A DNA stretch of 64,000 nt from Bacteroidales bacterium (GCA_023229135.1 JALNZT010000003.1:1-64000), one strand, 5' to 3'. Counted from the stretch's first letter, positions 53,028 to 63,115 are shown. Translations and numbers: made by a program. Notes: a model not told the origin generated them from the letters alone.

Positions 53028-53386
53028 TCCGAATGGTCTATACTAGCTGATGATTAATTGGTTATACCAAGATATTGAGCGTACGATTAGGAATCAATGG
53101 ATAGAAAAGCGTTCAACTATAGCACTAATTCCAGCCTTATAGACCTGACAACCAGGGTCAGCTAAAAAACTGATATCAAGCTAACTATCAAGCCGATAAA
53201 TGTAATACTTATGCAATAAATGCATGGTTTTTCTAAACATTCACAATAAACTCATACATCTATAAAATATTCTATTTGATGCGAATTCGAGATTCCTCCC
53301 TCAAAATCATGTAACACAGCATTTTTCAGTCGGAATCCTTAAATATTTGTAGAGTTGATAATTTAGTTTTGAGTTTTTCGGCAGTC
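53028..53386. other. 359-bp non-coding region between the kinase and pgi
   Basis: AT-rich and without a credible gene. It includes GAGATTCCTCCCTCAAAA (53308-53325), which resembles GAGATTTCTCCCTCAAAA at about 15059 near wecB; both look like ends of the same decayed dispersed repeat. A small hairpin CTGACAACCAGGGTCAG lies near 53145. No T-run follows, so no terminator is called. Confidence 0.5.
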
Positions 53387-55039
53387 CTACATCCGAAATA
53401 TTTTATATGCATTGATCAACCCATTGGTGGAACCATCATGTGAATCAATCTTTTTGTCGTTGGCCAGTTCCGGCAGCACATTTTTGGCCAATTGTTTTCC
53501 CAATTCTACGCCCCATTGATCGAAGCTGAAAACATTCCAAATCACGCCTTGAACAAATATCTTATGTTCGTAAAGTGCTATTAACGAGCCTAATGAAAAG
53601 GGGCTTATCTCCTTGAGCAAAAAAGAATTGGTGGGTTTATTGCCTTCAAAAACTTTAAAGGGAACCAGTTTTTCGATTGTTGATTGGTCCATGCCACTCT
53701 CATTGAGTTCAGTCGCAACTTGATCGGCAGTTTTCCCGTTCATCAAGGCTTCCGTTTGGGCGAAAAAATTAGAGAGCAATATAAGATGGTGTTCGCCAAC
53801 GGGATTGTGACTGATGGCCGGCGCAATAAAATCGCAAGGAATCAGGTGTGTGCCCTGGTGGATAAGCTGATAAAATGCGTGCTGTCCGTTGGTGCCGGGT
53901 TCGCCCCAAACCACAGGACCCGTACTGTAGGTGACGTTATTTCCATTTCTATCGGTATGCTTGCCGTTACTTTCCATATTGCCCTGCTGGAAATAGGCCG
54001 GAAAACGAAGCAAATATTGGTCGTAAGGCAAAATCGCTTCTGTTTCGGAACCAAAAAAATTGGTGTACCAAATCCCGATTAAAGCCATAATCACCGGGAT
54101 ATTTTTCTCGAATTCCGTCGTTCTGAAATGCCGGTCAGCAGCTTCGGCACCTTTGAGCAATTGCTCAAAATTGTCATAACCCACAGTAAGCGCAATGGAA
54201 AGGCCGATACTGCTCCAAAGACTGTAGCGCCCACCTACCCAATCCCAAAAAACGAACATATTTTCGGGTGCAATCCCAAAAGCCTTCACTCCTTTTTCAT
54301 TGGTTGAAAGTGCCACAAAATGTTGGGCGACGTATTTTTCTTCTTTAGCCGATTTTAAAAACCAGTCGCGCGCCGTGTGGGCATTGGCCATGGTTTCCTG
54401 GGTGGTAAAAGTCTTTGAAGCGATGGTGAAAAGTGTTTCTTCGGGATCGAGGTTTTTCAGTGTTTCCACGATTTGAGTGCCATCAACATTGGAAACGAAA
54501 TAGGCTTGAATGCCCTCAATCCAAAAAGGTTTCAGTGCTTCGGTGACCATTACCGGACCAAGGTCGCTCCCGCCTATACCAATGTTTACGATGTTCTTGA
54601 TTTTTTTTCCGGAATAGCCTTTCCATTCCCCGCTATGGATTTTCTCGCAAAAAGACTTCATTTTTTGGCGGGCTTCCCGTACTTCCGGCATAATATCTTC
54701 TCCGTCAACGCTAATCGACTTATCCGAAAACTCACGTAAAGCGGTGTGCATCACGGCGCGGTCTTCTGTTTCATTGATTTTTTCGCCGTTAAACATCGCT
54801 TCTATCGCAGTTTTCAGCTTACAATCGTCTGTCAGTTGAAAGAGTTTTTCAAGTGTTTCGTCAGTGATGATATTTTTGGAATAATCGAAAAGAATATCAT
54901 TCAGTTGAATCGACATCTTCTCAAACCTTTGAGGCTCTTGCGCAAAGAGATCTTTCATCTGAACCTTTTTCATTTCGGCCTGATGATCGCTCAATGCTTT
55001 CCAGGCTGCCGTTCTGGTGGGATTAATTTTTGGGAACAT
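53387..55039 (-). CDS. pgi: Glucose-6-phosphate isomerase
   Basis: A 550-residue cytoplasmic enzyme that interconverts glucose-6-phosphate and fructose-6-phosphate. Family signatures are present: NIVNIGIGGSDLGPVMVTEA, FTTQETMANA, VFWDWVGGRYSLWSSIGLSI, NGQHAFYQLIHQGT and the C-terminal FDQWGVELGKQLA. Length is normal for the long form. It is the last gene of the minus-strand pentose-phosphate cluster, 33 bp after pgl, and so connects it with glycolysis and with the glycogen cluster upstream on the other strand. Confidence 0.97.
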   Translation of the reverse strand: MFPKINPTRTAAWKALSDHQAEMKKVQMKDLFAQEPQRFEKMSIQLNDILFDYSKNIITDETLEKLFQLTDDCKLKTAIEAMFNGEKINETEDRAVMHTALREFSDKSISVDGEDIMPEVREARQKMKSFCEKIHSGEWKGYSGKKIKNIVNIGIGGSDLGPVMVTEALKPFWIEGIQAYFVSNVDGTQIVETLKNLDPEETLFTIASKTFTTQETMANAHTARDWFLKSAKEEKYVAQHFVALSTNEKGVKAFGIAPENMFVFWDWVGGRYSLWSSIGLSIALTVGYDNFEQLLKGAEAADRHFRTTEFEKNIPVIMALIGIWYTNFFGSETEAILPYDQYLLRFPAYFQQGNMESNGKHTDRNGNNVTYSTGPVVWGEPGTNGQHAFYQLIHQGTHLIPCDFIAPAISHNPVGEHHLILLSNFFAQTEALMNGKTADQVATELNESGMDQSTIEKLVPFKVFEGNKPTNSFLLKEISPFSLGSLIALYEHKIFVQGVIWNVFSFDQWGVELGKQLAKNVLPELANDKKIDSHDGSTNGLINAYKIFRM

Positions 55040-55072
55040 CTTTGAATTTTTTATTTGCTTAAAAATATTTTT

Positions 55073-55798
55073 TTATAACCTTGAAGCCGCGGCAGCATCT
55101 AAATACCACACGACCCTATTTTCATCCGTGCTGATTAATCGCGCGGGATATTGTGCTGCCGAGCCAGTTTTTTCTTTCAAAACCTGGTACACCGCTTCCG
55201 ATTTACTTTCGCCGAAAACCAAAAAGGCGATCTTCCTTGCCCGGTTGATGAGCGGCGCGGTCATCGTGATTCGGTACATATCTACCTCTTTCACAAACAC
55301 TGATTTAAACGTGGCTTCGGTTGCTTTTAGCACATCCGTGTTCGGAAAAAGCGATGCGGTATGCGCATCATCGCCAAGACCTAAAAGGACAAAATCAAAC
55401 TCAATGGGCGTTTTTCGGAAATGCGCAGCAATGGTTTGCGAATAACTTTGAGCTGCCGCTTCGGGCGAAACACTGGTATCAACTTTAAAGATTCGTGCCT
55501 CCGGAATTTTCAACGGTTCAAACAAAGATTGTTTTGCCATCAATGAATTTCTTTGAGAATCACCGTCAGGGACAAAGCGTTCATCACCAAAGAAAAACCA
55601 GGTTTTGTCCCATTCAATCTGATTTTTATAAGTTTCAGACGAGAGTAACGCATACAGTTTTCGCGGAGAACCTCCACCCGAAAGCACAAAGTTGAATTGC
55701 CCGTGTGCGTCGATAGCCTCTTTGGAAGCATCGCGAACGGCCTCAGCCAAAGCGTTTATTAAATCATCGGAGCTGTCGAATATTTTAAGATTTTTCAT
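55073..55798 (-). CDS. pgl: 6-phosphogluconolactonase
   Basis: A 241-residue DevB-type lactonase that hydrolyses 6-phosphogluconolactone from Zwf. Typical motifs are FNFVLSGGGSPRKLYALL, TWFFFGDERFVPDGDSQRN and DFVLLGLGDDAHTASLFPN; the DER and D-D-A-H-T segments hold the active site. It lies 8 bp after zwf, in the natural pathway order. Confidence 0.95.
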   Translation of the reverse strand: MKNLKIFDSSDDLINALAEAVRDASKEAIDAHGQFNFVLSGGGSPRKLYALLSSETYKNQIEWDKTWFFFGDERFVPDGDSQRNSLMAKQSLFEPLKIPEARIFKVDTSVSPEAAAQSYSQTIAAHFRKTPIEFDFVLLGLGDDAHTASLFPNTDVLKATEATFKSVFVKEVDMYRITMTAPLINRARKIAFLVFGESKSEAVYQVLKEKTGSAAQYPARLISTDENRVVWYLDAAAASRL

Positions 55799-55806
55799 AC
55801 GTTTAT

Positions 55807-57321
55807 TTATTTTTTTTCAGGAAGATTAAACCAATGAAAGCCATCCTTAGCAATGAGTGCTTCCGCATTTTCGGGCCCCCAGGAATCTGCCGGGTAATTT
55901 GGGAAGTTCGCCGTTCCGCTCTTTGCCCAATAATCGAGTACAGGCATGATCAGTTCCCATGCCGATTCCACTTGATCTGCGCGCATAAACAGGGTTTGAT
56001 CACCCGAAATGATATCCAGCAGCAGGGTTTCATAGGCTTCCGGCGAATCTGATTTTGATTTTCCTGCATAATCGAAAACCATATCCACCGTATTCAAGCT
56101 CATTTCAAGGCCGGGTGTTTTGCTCTCTAACTGAAATCTAATTCCCATATCGGGCTGTATGCTTATGACAAGCCGGTTCTGTTTTGGAACATTTCCTTCT
56201 TCTTTGTTGAACATATTATGAGGAATTTCCCGAAATTGAATCGTGATAAGGGAAGCCGATTTAAAAAGCCGTTTTCCGGTACGCAAATAAAATGGAACGC
56301 CCTGCCAGCGCCAGTTATCCACGTAAAACTTGAGTGCGGCATACGTTTCGGTATTGGAGTTGGGATCCACGTTCTTTTCTTCGCGATAGCCCGGTACTTT
56401 TTTCCCCTCGACCCATCCGGGACCATATTGCCCTCTTGCCGCGATCATATCAATCTTGCCCGGAACAATTTTTCGCATGGCGTGCAACACCTCCACTTTT
56501 CGATCGCGCACCACATCGGCATCAAAATTAATAGGCGGCTCCATAGCAATGGTACAAAGCAACTGCAATAAATGATTTTGTATCATGTCGCGAAGGATTC
56601 CGGCACTTTCAAAATAACTACCACGGTCTTCTATTCCAATTTGCTCTGTCACCGAAATCTGAACATGTTCGATATGGTTTCGGTTCCAAAGCGGTTCCAT
56701 AATCGCATTGGCAAAACGAAAAGCCATGATGTTTTGCACGACCTCTTTTCCCAGGTAATGGTCGATCCTATAAATCTGCTTTTCATTAAAGATAGTGAGC
56801 AACCTCTTGTTGAGTTCTTTGGCTGATTCGAGGTCGCGACCAAAAGGTTTCTCTACGATTATGCGTGTGGTATCCGGGTCATTCTCCAATTTGCTTTTGG
56901 ATATATTCTCGGCGATGGTGCAAAAAAGATCGGGTGCAACCGCACAATAATAAGTTATGGAAGGATTTAGCTTCCAGTCTGTTTTTAGTGCATCGATCTT
57001 GGATCCAAACGCCTGATACGAAGCAGCATCTTTTATATCTGCAATCTGATAGCTGATATTTGAGGCGAACTTTGACCAATCTTCTTTATTCGCCTTGCCC
57101 CTGCGCGAAAATTCATTAACGCCTTCTAATAAAGTATTTCGGTAATTCACGTCGGTCAATTCGCTGCGCCCGGTTCCTATTATGGCAAAATTTTGGCAGA
57201 GCCGATTTTCAAGATACAGGTTGTACAGTGCCGGTATAATTTTTCTTCTGCAAAGATCGCCGGTTCCACCAAAAATAATGAAAATGGCCGGAGTTGTTTC
57301 TTCACTTGATGTCTTTGTCAT
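55807..57321 (-). CDS. zwf: Glucose-6-phosphate 1-dehydrogenase
   Basis: A 504-residue first enzyme of the oxidative pentose phosphate pathway; it oxidises glucose-6-phosphate using NAD(P)+. ATG 57321 (MTKTSSEETTPAIFIIFGG) places the nucleotide-binding motif GGTGDLCRRKIIPALYN near the start; the frame reaches 57387 without similarity. The active-site signature RIDHYLGKEVVQN and the EKPFGRDLESAKELN segment are intact, as are RWQGVPFYLRTGKRL and the C-terminal half. It lies 44 bp after gnd. Confidence 0.97.
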   Translation of the reverse strand: MTKTSSEETTPAIFIIFGGTGDLCRRKIIPALYNLYLENRLCQNFAIIGTGRSELTDVNYRNTLLEGVNEFSRRGKANKEDWSKFASNISYQIADIKDAASYQAFGSKIDALKTDWKLNPSITYYCAVAPDLFCTIAENISKSKLENDPDTTRIIVEKPFGRDLESAKELNKRLLTIFNEKQIYRIDHYLGKEVVQNIMAFRFANAIMEPLWNRNHIEHVQISVTEQIGIEDRGSYFESAGILRDMIQNHLLQLLCTIAMEPPINFDADVVRDRKVEVLHAMRKIVPGKIDMIAARGQYGPGWVEGKKVPGYREEKNVDPNSNTETYAALKFYVDNWRWQGVPFYLRTGKRLFKSASLITIQFREIPHNMFNKEEGNVPKQNRLVISIQPDMGIRFQLESKTPGLEMSLNTVDMVFDYAGKSKSDSPEAYETLLLDIISGDQTLFMRADQVESAWELIMPVLDYWAKSGTANFPNYPADSWGPENAEALIAKDGFHWFNLPEKK

Positions 57322-57365
57322 AAATCTAAATTTTAGAGTAGCCTTTGGCTGATAATACAGTAGGT

Positions 57366-58796
57366 TTAATTGTTTGGTGCTTCCCATTCGGTATGAAAAA
57401 CGCCCTCTTTTCCTTTTAGTTCATAAGTGTGTGAGCCGAAATAATCGCGTTGTGCCTGAATGAGATTCGCGGGCATATTTTCATTTCTGAAATTATCAAA
57501 ATAACCCAAAGACACAGCAAATGCCGGGACAGCTATTCCATATCGGGCAGCATCTGAAACCACGGTTCGAATTCCGGGAATACTTTTAACGAGATTTTCG
57601 TGAATAGCGTGATCTATATACAAATGCTTCAATTTAGCATCCTTTTTATAGGCTTCAAAAATATTTTCCAAAAATTCTGAACGGATAATGCAGCCGCCAC
57701 GCCAAATTTTCGCAACCAATCCAAGGTTTAATTCATAATTATATGCTTCATTAGCCCGATAAAGTAGGTGCATTCCCTGAGCATAAGCAGATACCATTGC
57801 AAAATAAAATGCTGCTTCCAGGCTTTCGATGTATTTTTCACTAAAATCATTATCTATGACATCTTTTTGATTTTCATAGATTTGCGAAGCTTTGGTACGC
57901 AAGTCTTTGTATTTTGAAAGGTCACGCATGGACACGGCAATATCGATTATCGGAATCGGGAGGTTTAGATCCATTGCCACTTGCGAAGTCCATTTGCCCG
58001 TGCCTTTTGATTTCGCTTCATCTTTGATATCGTTGAGCAAAAGATGCTGTGCTCCCTTTTCCTTATAAGCAAAGATATCTCGGGTAATTTCCAACAAATA
58101 GGATTTCAAACGCCCTTCATTCCATTGCTCAAATATGTTGTGAATTTCTGAATCTTTAAGTTTCAAGCCATTTTTTAAAATCTCATACGTTTCCGAGATC
58201 AACTGCATCAAGGCATATTCAATACCATTGTGTACCATTTTCACAAAATGTCCGGCAGAGCGTTCACCCATATACGCAACCGTTGGCTCACCATTTACTT
58301 GTGCAGCTATTTTTGTGAGAATGGGTTTTATAATTTCATAAGCCTGTTTATCGCCACCCGGCATCATGCTTGGGCCTCTGCGAGCGCCTTCTTCTCCACC
58401 GGAAACGCCCATTCCGATAAAATGAAATCCTTTTTGCTCCAAACCTTTAAAGCGGCGATTGGTGTCTATAAAATACGAATTTCCGCCGTCAATGATGATA
58501 TCTCCTTTGTCGAGGACTTCAAGCAATTTTTCGATAACACCGTCAACAATTTTGCCCGCCGGAACCAGCATCATCACTATCCTTGGGCTACTTAGGCTTT
58601 TCACAAAATCGTTGAGATCTGAAAAACCTTGAATGCTGTCGCGGTTTAATTGATTCAGCTTATCCACCTTTTCAGAATCTATGTCGTAGCCGGCACAGCT
58701 ATAGCCGTGGTCGGCGATATTTTGTAAAAGGTTGGAACCCATTGTGCCAAGGCCAATCATTCCAAAAGCCCTTTGATTTCCATTTTCCATAATCAT
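57366..58796 (-). CDS. gnd: 6-phosphogluconate dehydrogenase, decarboxylating
   Basis: A 476-residue third enzyme of the oxidative branch, giving ribulose-5-phosphate, CO2 and NADPH. Visible motifs are the Rossmann GMIGLGTMGSNLLQN, the substrate-binding GVSGGEEGARRGPSMMPGG, and the catalytic K and N in HFVKMVHNGIEYALMQL; the C-terminal FRNENMPANLIQAQRDYFG is also typical. Its ATG overlaps the stop of the upstream HAD gene by four bases (ATGA), which supports the start at 58796 and translational coupling. Confidence 0.97.
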   Translation of the reverse strand: MIMENGNQRAFGMIGLGTMGSNLLQNIADHGYSCAGYDIDSEKVDKLNQLNRDSIQGFSDLNDFVKSLSSPRIVMMLVPAGKIVDGVIEKLLEVLDKGDIIIDGGNSYFIDTNRRFKGLEQKGFHFIGMGVSGGEEGARRGPSMMPGGDKQAYEIIKPILTKIAAQVNGEPTVAYMGERSAGHFVKMVHNGIEYALMQLISETYEILKNGLKLKDSEIHNIFEQWNEGRLKSYLLEITRDIFAYKEKGAQHLLLNDIKDEAKSKGTGKWTSQVAMDLNLPIPIIDIAVSMRDLSKYKDLRTKASQIYENQKDVIDNDFSEKYIESLEAAFYFAMVSAYAQGMHLLYRANEAYNYELNLGLVAKIWRGGCIIRSEFLENIFEAYKKDAKLKHLYIDHAIHENLVKSIPGIRTVVSDAARYGIAVPAFAVSLGYFDNFRNENMPANLIQAQRDYFGSHTYELKGKEGVFHTEWEAPNN

Positions 58797-59416
58797 TGTG
58801 GTGTTTTTAAATTTTCGAGAATACGTTTTGTATCTTCAAATACTATATGCTGAAAGCTGTTCATTCCCAGATTTTTAGCTACATTGATCAAAAGGGGTCT
58901 ATCGTCAAAATAAACGCATTCGGAAGGCGCTACCCGTGTAATTTGTAATGCAGCATGAAAAATACGTGGATTGGGTTTTCGGAAACCGAGATAGCAAGAG
59001 GAGAAAAATCCATCGAATATTTTGTGCAATTGAAAGGTTTCAATCCGGTAATCATTGAGTTCCTGACTTTCGTTGTTAATGGCAAAAACAGGAAGATGGG
59101 TCTGTCTTTTCCAGCTTTTAAGCCACGAAAGCATCTCTGGCAGCTCTACCGACTGGGCGTACATAAAATTTTTAAATTCGGTTTTTGTAAAATCCCTGGG
59201 ACGGTGAAAAACCGTTGTATCCAAATATTCATCAAGCGAAATGCTTCCAATTTCAAACACGTTGTAGATGAGATTGTGCAAGGTGTTCATCTCTTCATAG
59301 TCGAACCCAAAAACCTTAGCCGCTTTTTGGCGTGATTCATGACCCCAGCCATTGGTGAGGAGTACGCCTCCAATGTCAAAAAATACGACTTTTATTTTAG
59401 AAACGTCCCACTCCAT
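58793..59416 (-). CDS. HAD-superfamily hydrolase (subfamily IA type)
   Basis: A 207-residue HAD-fold protein. Motif I is FFDIGGVLLTNGW (nucleophile Asp, with Gly in place of the usual second Asp, as in YihX-type members), motif II-like PVFAINNESQEL, motif III CYLGFRKPNPRIF and motif IV CVYFDDRPLL. A helical cap lies between residues 20 and 100. It is likely a sugar-phosphate or related phosphatase, but the substrate is unknown. It is inserted between tal and gnd with a 5-bp gap and a 4-bp overlap, so its expression is tied to the pathway. A repair or metabolite-control role is plausible. Confidence 0.88.
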   Translation of the reverse strand: MEWDVSKIKVVFFDIGGVLLTNGWGHESRQKAAKVFGFDYEEMNTLHNLIYNVFEIGSISLDEYLDTTVFHRPRDFTKTEFKNFMYAQSVELPEMLSWLKSWKRQTHLPVFAINNESQELNDYRIETFQLHKIFDGFFSSCYLGFRKPNPRIFHAALQITRVAPSECVYFDDRPLLINVAKNLGMNSFQHIVFEDTKRILENLKTPQ

Positions 59417-59421
59417 TCTGC

Positions 59422-60513
59422 TTAGCTTTTTTTGTTTTTCTGATCCTCGATGCTCTTGAGCAGTTTGTCGTAGGCCTTGTTGAATTTCTCTATTCCCTCA
59501 TCTTCAAGCTGTTGGGTGATTTTGTCAATGTCTATCCCGATTTTCTTTAATTCACCTAAGTTATTCTTAGCTTCTTCAATTCCTTCTGTTAGCGAATCAG
59601 TCACTTTCCCGTGGTCGCGAAAAGCATCAATGGTTTCCATGGGCAGCGTATTGATTGTTTCTTTTCCTATCAAAGTTTCTACATAGAGCACATCGCTAAA
59701 TGATGGATCTTTGGTGCTGGTACTGGCCCAAAGCACTCTTTGCCGTTGCGCGCCTATTGCTTCTAACAGTTTAAAACGATCACTCGAAATCATATCCAAA
59801 TAAATTTGATAAGCCAATTTCGCTGAGGCGATGGCAATTTTACCGTTTAATTTTTTTGCTCCTTTTTCAGCTAACATCGGATCGACCAAAACATCAATGC
59901 GACTTAGAAAAAAACTCGCCACCGAAGATACGTTTTTTATGGAATGACCTTGACTGATCCTGTCTTCAAGTCCGCCCATAAAAGCTTCGGTAATTTCGCG
60001 GTAGCGCGGAAGCCCAAAAAGCAGCGTAATATTTATATTGATTCCTTCGCTGAGGCATTTGCGTATGGCGGTCAAGCCTTCTTTCGTTCCGGGAATTTTG
60101 ATCATCACATTCTCACGGCCTACTCTTTTCCATAAATCCCGTGCCTGATTGATAGTACCTTCGGTGTCGCGGGCCAGATAAGGCGATACTTCCAGACTCA
60201 CAAAGCCATCTTTTCCGTTGGTTTTGTCATAGACTGGTTTAAAAATATCGGCAGCTCTTTGAATATCTGCTATAGCCAAATCAAAAAAAATAGCGGTATT
60301 ATCGGCTTCTTTTTTTGCATATTTGGCTATATCTTTATCATAGTCTGAGCTGCCAGTAATGGCTTTTTCAAAAATTGAAGGATTGGAGGTTAGCCCTCTC
60401 AGATCGTCATGATCTATCAGACTTTGCAGTTTACCGGAGTCCATAATTTTGCGATCGAGCAAATCTAACCAAATACTCTGGCCGTGATTTTGAAGTTGAC
60501 TTAAAGTGTTCAT
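59422..60513 (-). CDS. tal: Transaldolase
   Basis: A 363-residue transaldolase of the longer type found in cyanobacteria and actinobacteria. I chose ATG 60513 (MNTLSQLQNHGQSIWLDLLDR); an in-frame ATG at 60537 adds eight residues. Visible are LRGLTSNPSIFEKAI, the Schiff-base Lys in NVMIKIPGTKEGLTAI, and VSSVASFFLSRIDVLVD, with WASTSTKDPSFSDVLYVETL near the end. It transfers dihydroxyacetone units in the non-oxidative branch. Its usual relatives are often fused to pgi, but here they are separate genes. Confidence 0.95.
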   Translation of the reverse strand: MNTLSQLQNHGQSIWLDLLDRKIMDSGKLQSLIDHDDLRGLTSNPSIFEKAITGSSDYDKDIAKYAKKEADNTAIFFDLAIADIQRAADIFKPVYDKTNGKDGFVSLEVSPYLARDTEGTINQARDLWKRVGRENVMIKIPGTKEGLTAIRKCLSEGININITLLFGLPRYREITEAFMGGLEDRISQGHSIKNVSSVASFFLSRIDVLVDPMLAEKGAKKLNGKIAIASAKLAYQIYLDMISSDRFKLLEAIGAQRQRVLWASTSTKDPSFSDVLYVETLIGKETINTLPMETIDAFRDHGKVTDSLTEGIEEAKNNLGELKKIGIDIDKITQQLEDEGIEKFNKAYDKLLKSIEDQKNKKS

Positions 60514-60566
60514 ATCAGGTGTGTTTTTTAAATTCATTTTTCAAAAGCTTCTAAGAACTAAACAGG

Positions 60567-61040
60567 TTATCCTCCCCAATTGTTCTCCAATTCCTGAATT
60601 TTCTGCAATCGCCGAAGATGTCTTTCCGCACCGGAGAATTCAGCGTTCAAGAATGCTATCGCCAGCTCTTCCGCACTGGCAAACCCACTAATTCGGCCAC
60701 CGAGGCAAATCAGGTTCATATCATCGTCCTCGACTCCCTGATGAGCAGAAAAATAATCCTGAATTAAGGCAGCACGCACTCCTGCGACCTTATTGCCAAC
60801 GATGCAGGCACCTACTCCACTACCACAAATAGCGATGCCGCGAAATACTTCGCCAGCGGCTACCGCCTTGGACAAGGGGATAACAAAATCTGTGTAATCA
60901 TCGTTGGTGTCCAGCACATTGGCACCAAAATCGATGAGTTCGAAATTGTCCTTCGTTAAAAAAGATTTTATCTTTTCTTTGAGTTCAAAACCGCCGTGAT
61001 CTGCACAGATTCCTATTTTTTTATTTGACAGTTTATTCAT
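60567..61040 (-). CDS. rpiB: Ribose-5-phosphate isomerase B
   Basis: A 157-residue RpiB/LacAB family enzyme that interconverts ribose- and ribulose-5-phosphate. Typical beginning KIGICADHGGFELKEKI, then IDFGANVLDTNDDYTDFV, the catalytic-loop GIAICGSGVGACIVGNKVAGVRA with Cys, and NLICLGGRISGFASAEEL. It lies between tkt and tal. The usual partner rpe (ribulose-phosphate epimerase) is not in the cluster. Confidence 0.95.
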   Translation of the reverse strand: MNKLSNKKIGICADHGGFELKEKIKSFLTKDNFELIDFGANVLDTNDDYTDFVIPLSKAVAAGEVFRGIAICGSGVGACIVGNKVAGVRAALIQDYFSAHQGVEDDDMNLICLGGRISGFASAEELAIAFLNAEFSGAERHLRRLQKIQELENNWGG

Positions 61041-61105
61041 TTTTACTATTTGTTTTAAAAGAGGATGATCTTCAATTGTATTGACAAAACCGCTCCCCTT
61101 TTTCG

Positions 61106-63115
61106 TTATCCTTTTTTTGAAAGTAAAGCCTTCGCTCTTTTCACGACATTTTCGACCGTGAAACCGTATTCCTTCATTAGCTCATCGCCAGGCGCCGATT
61201 CACCAAACTTATCGATACCAATAACACCTCCTTCATCCGTTACATATTTCAGCCAGCCAAGTGTCAATCCGGCTTCTACGGCAAGTCGTTTTCGAATACT
61301 TTTAGGCAAAACTTTTTCGCGGTAAGCGGCACTTTGATTGTCAAATATACGCCAGGAAGGCATGCTTATGACCCGGGCCTGAATGTTGCCTTTTTTCAGC
61401 TTTTGTTGTGCTTCCAAAATCAATTGAACTTCCGAACCGGTGGCAATCAAAATAATATCCGGATCGCCTTCCGAGTCAGAAAGAATGTAGGCGCCTTTCT
61501 CAAGCTCTTTTGCCTTTGCATATTTTTTTTGATCAATGATCGGAATACCTTGACGCGTCAGCACAATAGCTACGGGGCCATCAGTATGTTTGATGGCTAC
61601 TCTCCAAGCCTGAGCCGTTTCGTTGGCATCGGCTGGACGGATAACTGTCATGTTCGGCACCGACCGCAACCCGGTTAATTGTTCTACCGGCTGGTGCGTG
61701 GTGCCGTCCTCGCCAAGGCCAATGCTGTCGTGCGTAAATACCATGATAGGTCGAATTTTCATTATTGCCGCCAAGCGGAGCGGTGGGCGCATATAATCCG
61801 AAAAAATCAGAAATGTAGCTCCATAAGGGATCAGAAACTTACTGAGGGCCATGCCATTAATCACTGCACCCATTGCGTGTTCGCGAATTCCGAAATGGAA
61901 ATTACGACCGTTGTGATGTTTTGCCGAAAATGACAAATAATCATCAAGATTGGTATCGGTAGAAGGCGCGAGATCGGCAGAACCACCAATTAATTGTGGA
62001 AAAAATTCTGCAATGGCGTTCAGGGTTTTACCAGAAGCTTTGCGGGTTGCCATCTTATCACCCGGTGCAAACACAGGCAACTTTTTCTCCCAGCCATCAG
62101 GAAGTTTTCCATCACGGATTCTTTCGTATTCTTGGGCTAGATCGGGATGCCTTTGTTTGTAATTTTTGTAAAGTTCATTCCATTCAGCTTCCTTTTGAAT
62201 TCCCTGTTCACCGGCCTTTTGATAAAAATCCAAAACTTCATCAGGCACAACGAAACTCTTGTTCGGATCAAATCCAAAATTTTCTTTGACCAGCCGCAAT
62301 TCATCTTTTCCCAAGGGAGAACCGTGAGCCGCAGCGGTATTCTGTTTATTCGGACTACCATATCCAATTTGTGTACGCACTTTGATCAGCGAGGGACGCT
62401 GTGTCTCCTTTTCAGCATTTTTAATGGCCTCCGAAATTGCTTCCAGATCAGTGCCATCAGAAACACATTGAACATGCCAACCGTAGGCTTCAAACCGCTT
62501 AGCGACATCTTCATCAAATACCTGATCTGTATCACCTTCGATGGTTATATGGTTATCATCATACAGATAAATCATATTGCCTAAACGAAGATGCCCGGCA
62601 AGCGATGCGGCCTCTGCCGAAACGCCTTCCATAAGATCGCCATCGCTGCAAATAGCATAAATTTTATAATTAAATATATCGAAGTCGGGCTGGTTGTATC
62701 GCGCAGCCATATATTTTTGAGCAATAGCCATTCCAACTCCGTTAGCAAAACCTTGACCTAATGGCCCGGTAGTAACTTCTATGCCCGGCATAAGGCGGTA
62801 TTCCGGATGGCCGGCTGTAATGCTATGCAGCTGTCTGAAATGTTTCAAATCATCCATACTTACCTCATATCCTGTGAGATGCAAAAAACTATATTGTAAC
62901 ATGCAGGCATGTCCGCAGGAAAGAATAAACCGATCCCGGTTGACCCATTCGGGGTTTTTAGGGTTATAATTCATTGACCCTGTCCATAAAACAAACCCAA
63001 TAGGCGCAAGCGCCATGGGAGTGCCGGGATGTCCGGAATTAGCTTTTTGAACGGCATCTGCCGATAAAACTCTTACTGTATCAATGCATTTCTGAGTAAT
63101 ACTATTGGTTTCCAT
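61106..63115 (-). CDS. tkt: Transketolase
   Basis: A 669-residue thiamine-diphosphate enzyme that moves two-carbon units between sugar phosphates. ATG 63115 (METNSITQKCIDTVRVLSAD) is the usual beginning; the frame reaches 63181. The N-terminal domain has SGHPGTPMALAPI and the ThDP/Mg motif CSDGDLMEGVSAEAASLAG; the pyrimidine-binding domain has RNFHFGIREHAMGAVINGMA with the catalytic Glu; the C-terminal domain completes the fold. It is the first clearly metabolic gene of the cluster. Confidence 0.97.
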   Translation of the reverse strand: METNSITQKCIDTVRVLSADAVQKANSGHPGTPMALAPIGFVLWTGSMNYNPKNPEWVNRDRFILSCGHACMLQYSFLHLTGYEVSMDDLKHFRQLHSITAGHPEYRLMPGIEVTTGPLGQGFANGVGMAIAQKYMAARYNQPDFDIFNYKIYAICSDGDLMEGVSAEAASLAGHLRLGNMIYLYDDNHITIEGDTDQVFDEDVAKRFEAYGWHVQCVSDGTDLEAISEAIKNAEKETQRPSLIKVRTQIGYGSPNKQNTAAAHGSPLGKDELRLVKENFGFDPNKSFVVPDEVLDFYQKAGEQGIQKEAEWNELYKNYKQRHPDLAQEYERIRDGKLPDGWEKKLPVFAPGDKMATRKASGKTLNAIAEFFPQLIGGSADLAPSTDTNLDDYLSFSAKHHNGRNFHFGIREHAMGAVINGMALSKFLIPYGATFLIFSDYMRPPLRLAAIMKIRPIMVFTHDSIGLGEDGTTHQPVEQLTGLRSVPNMTVIRPADANETAQAWRVAIKHTDGPVAIVLTRQGIPIIDQKKYAKAKELEKGAYILSDSEGDPDIILIATGSEVQLILEAQQKLKKGNIQARVISMPSWRIFDNQSAAYREKVLPKSIRKRLAVEAGLTLGWLKYVTDEGGVIGIDKFGESAPGDELMKEYGFTVENVVKRAKALLSKKG

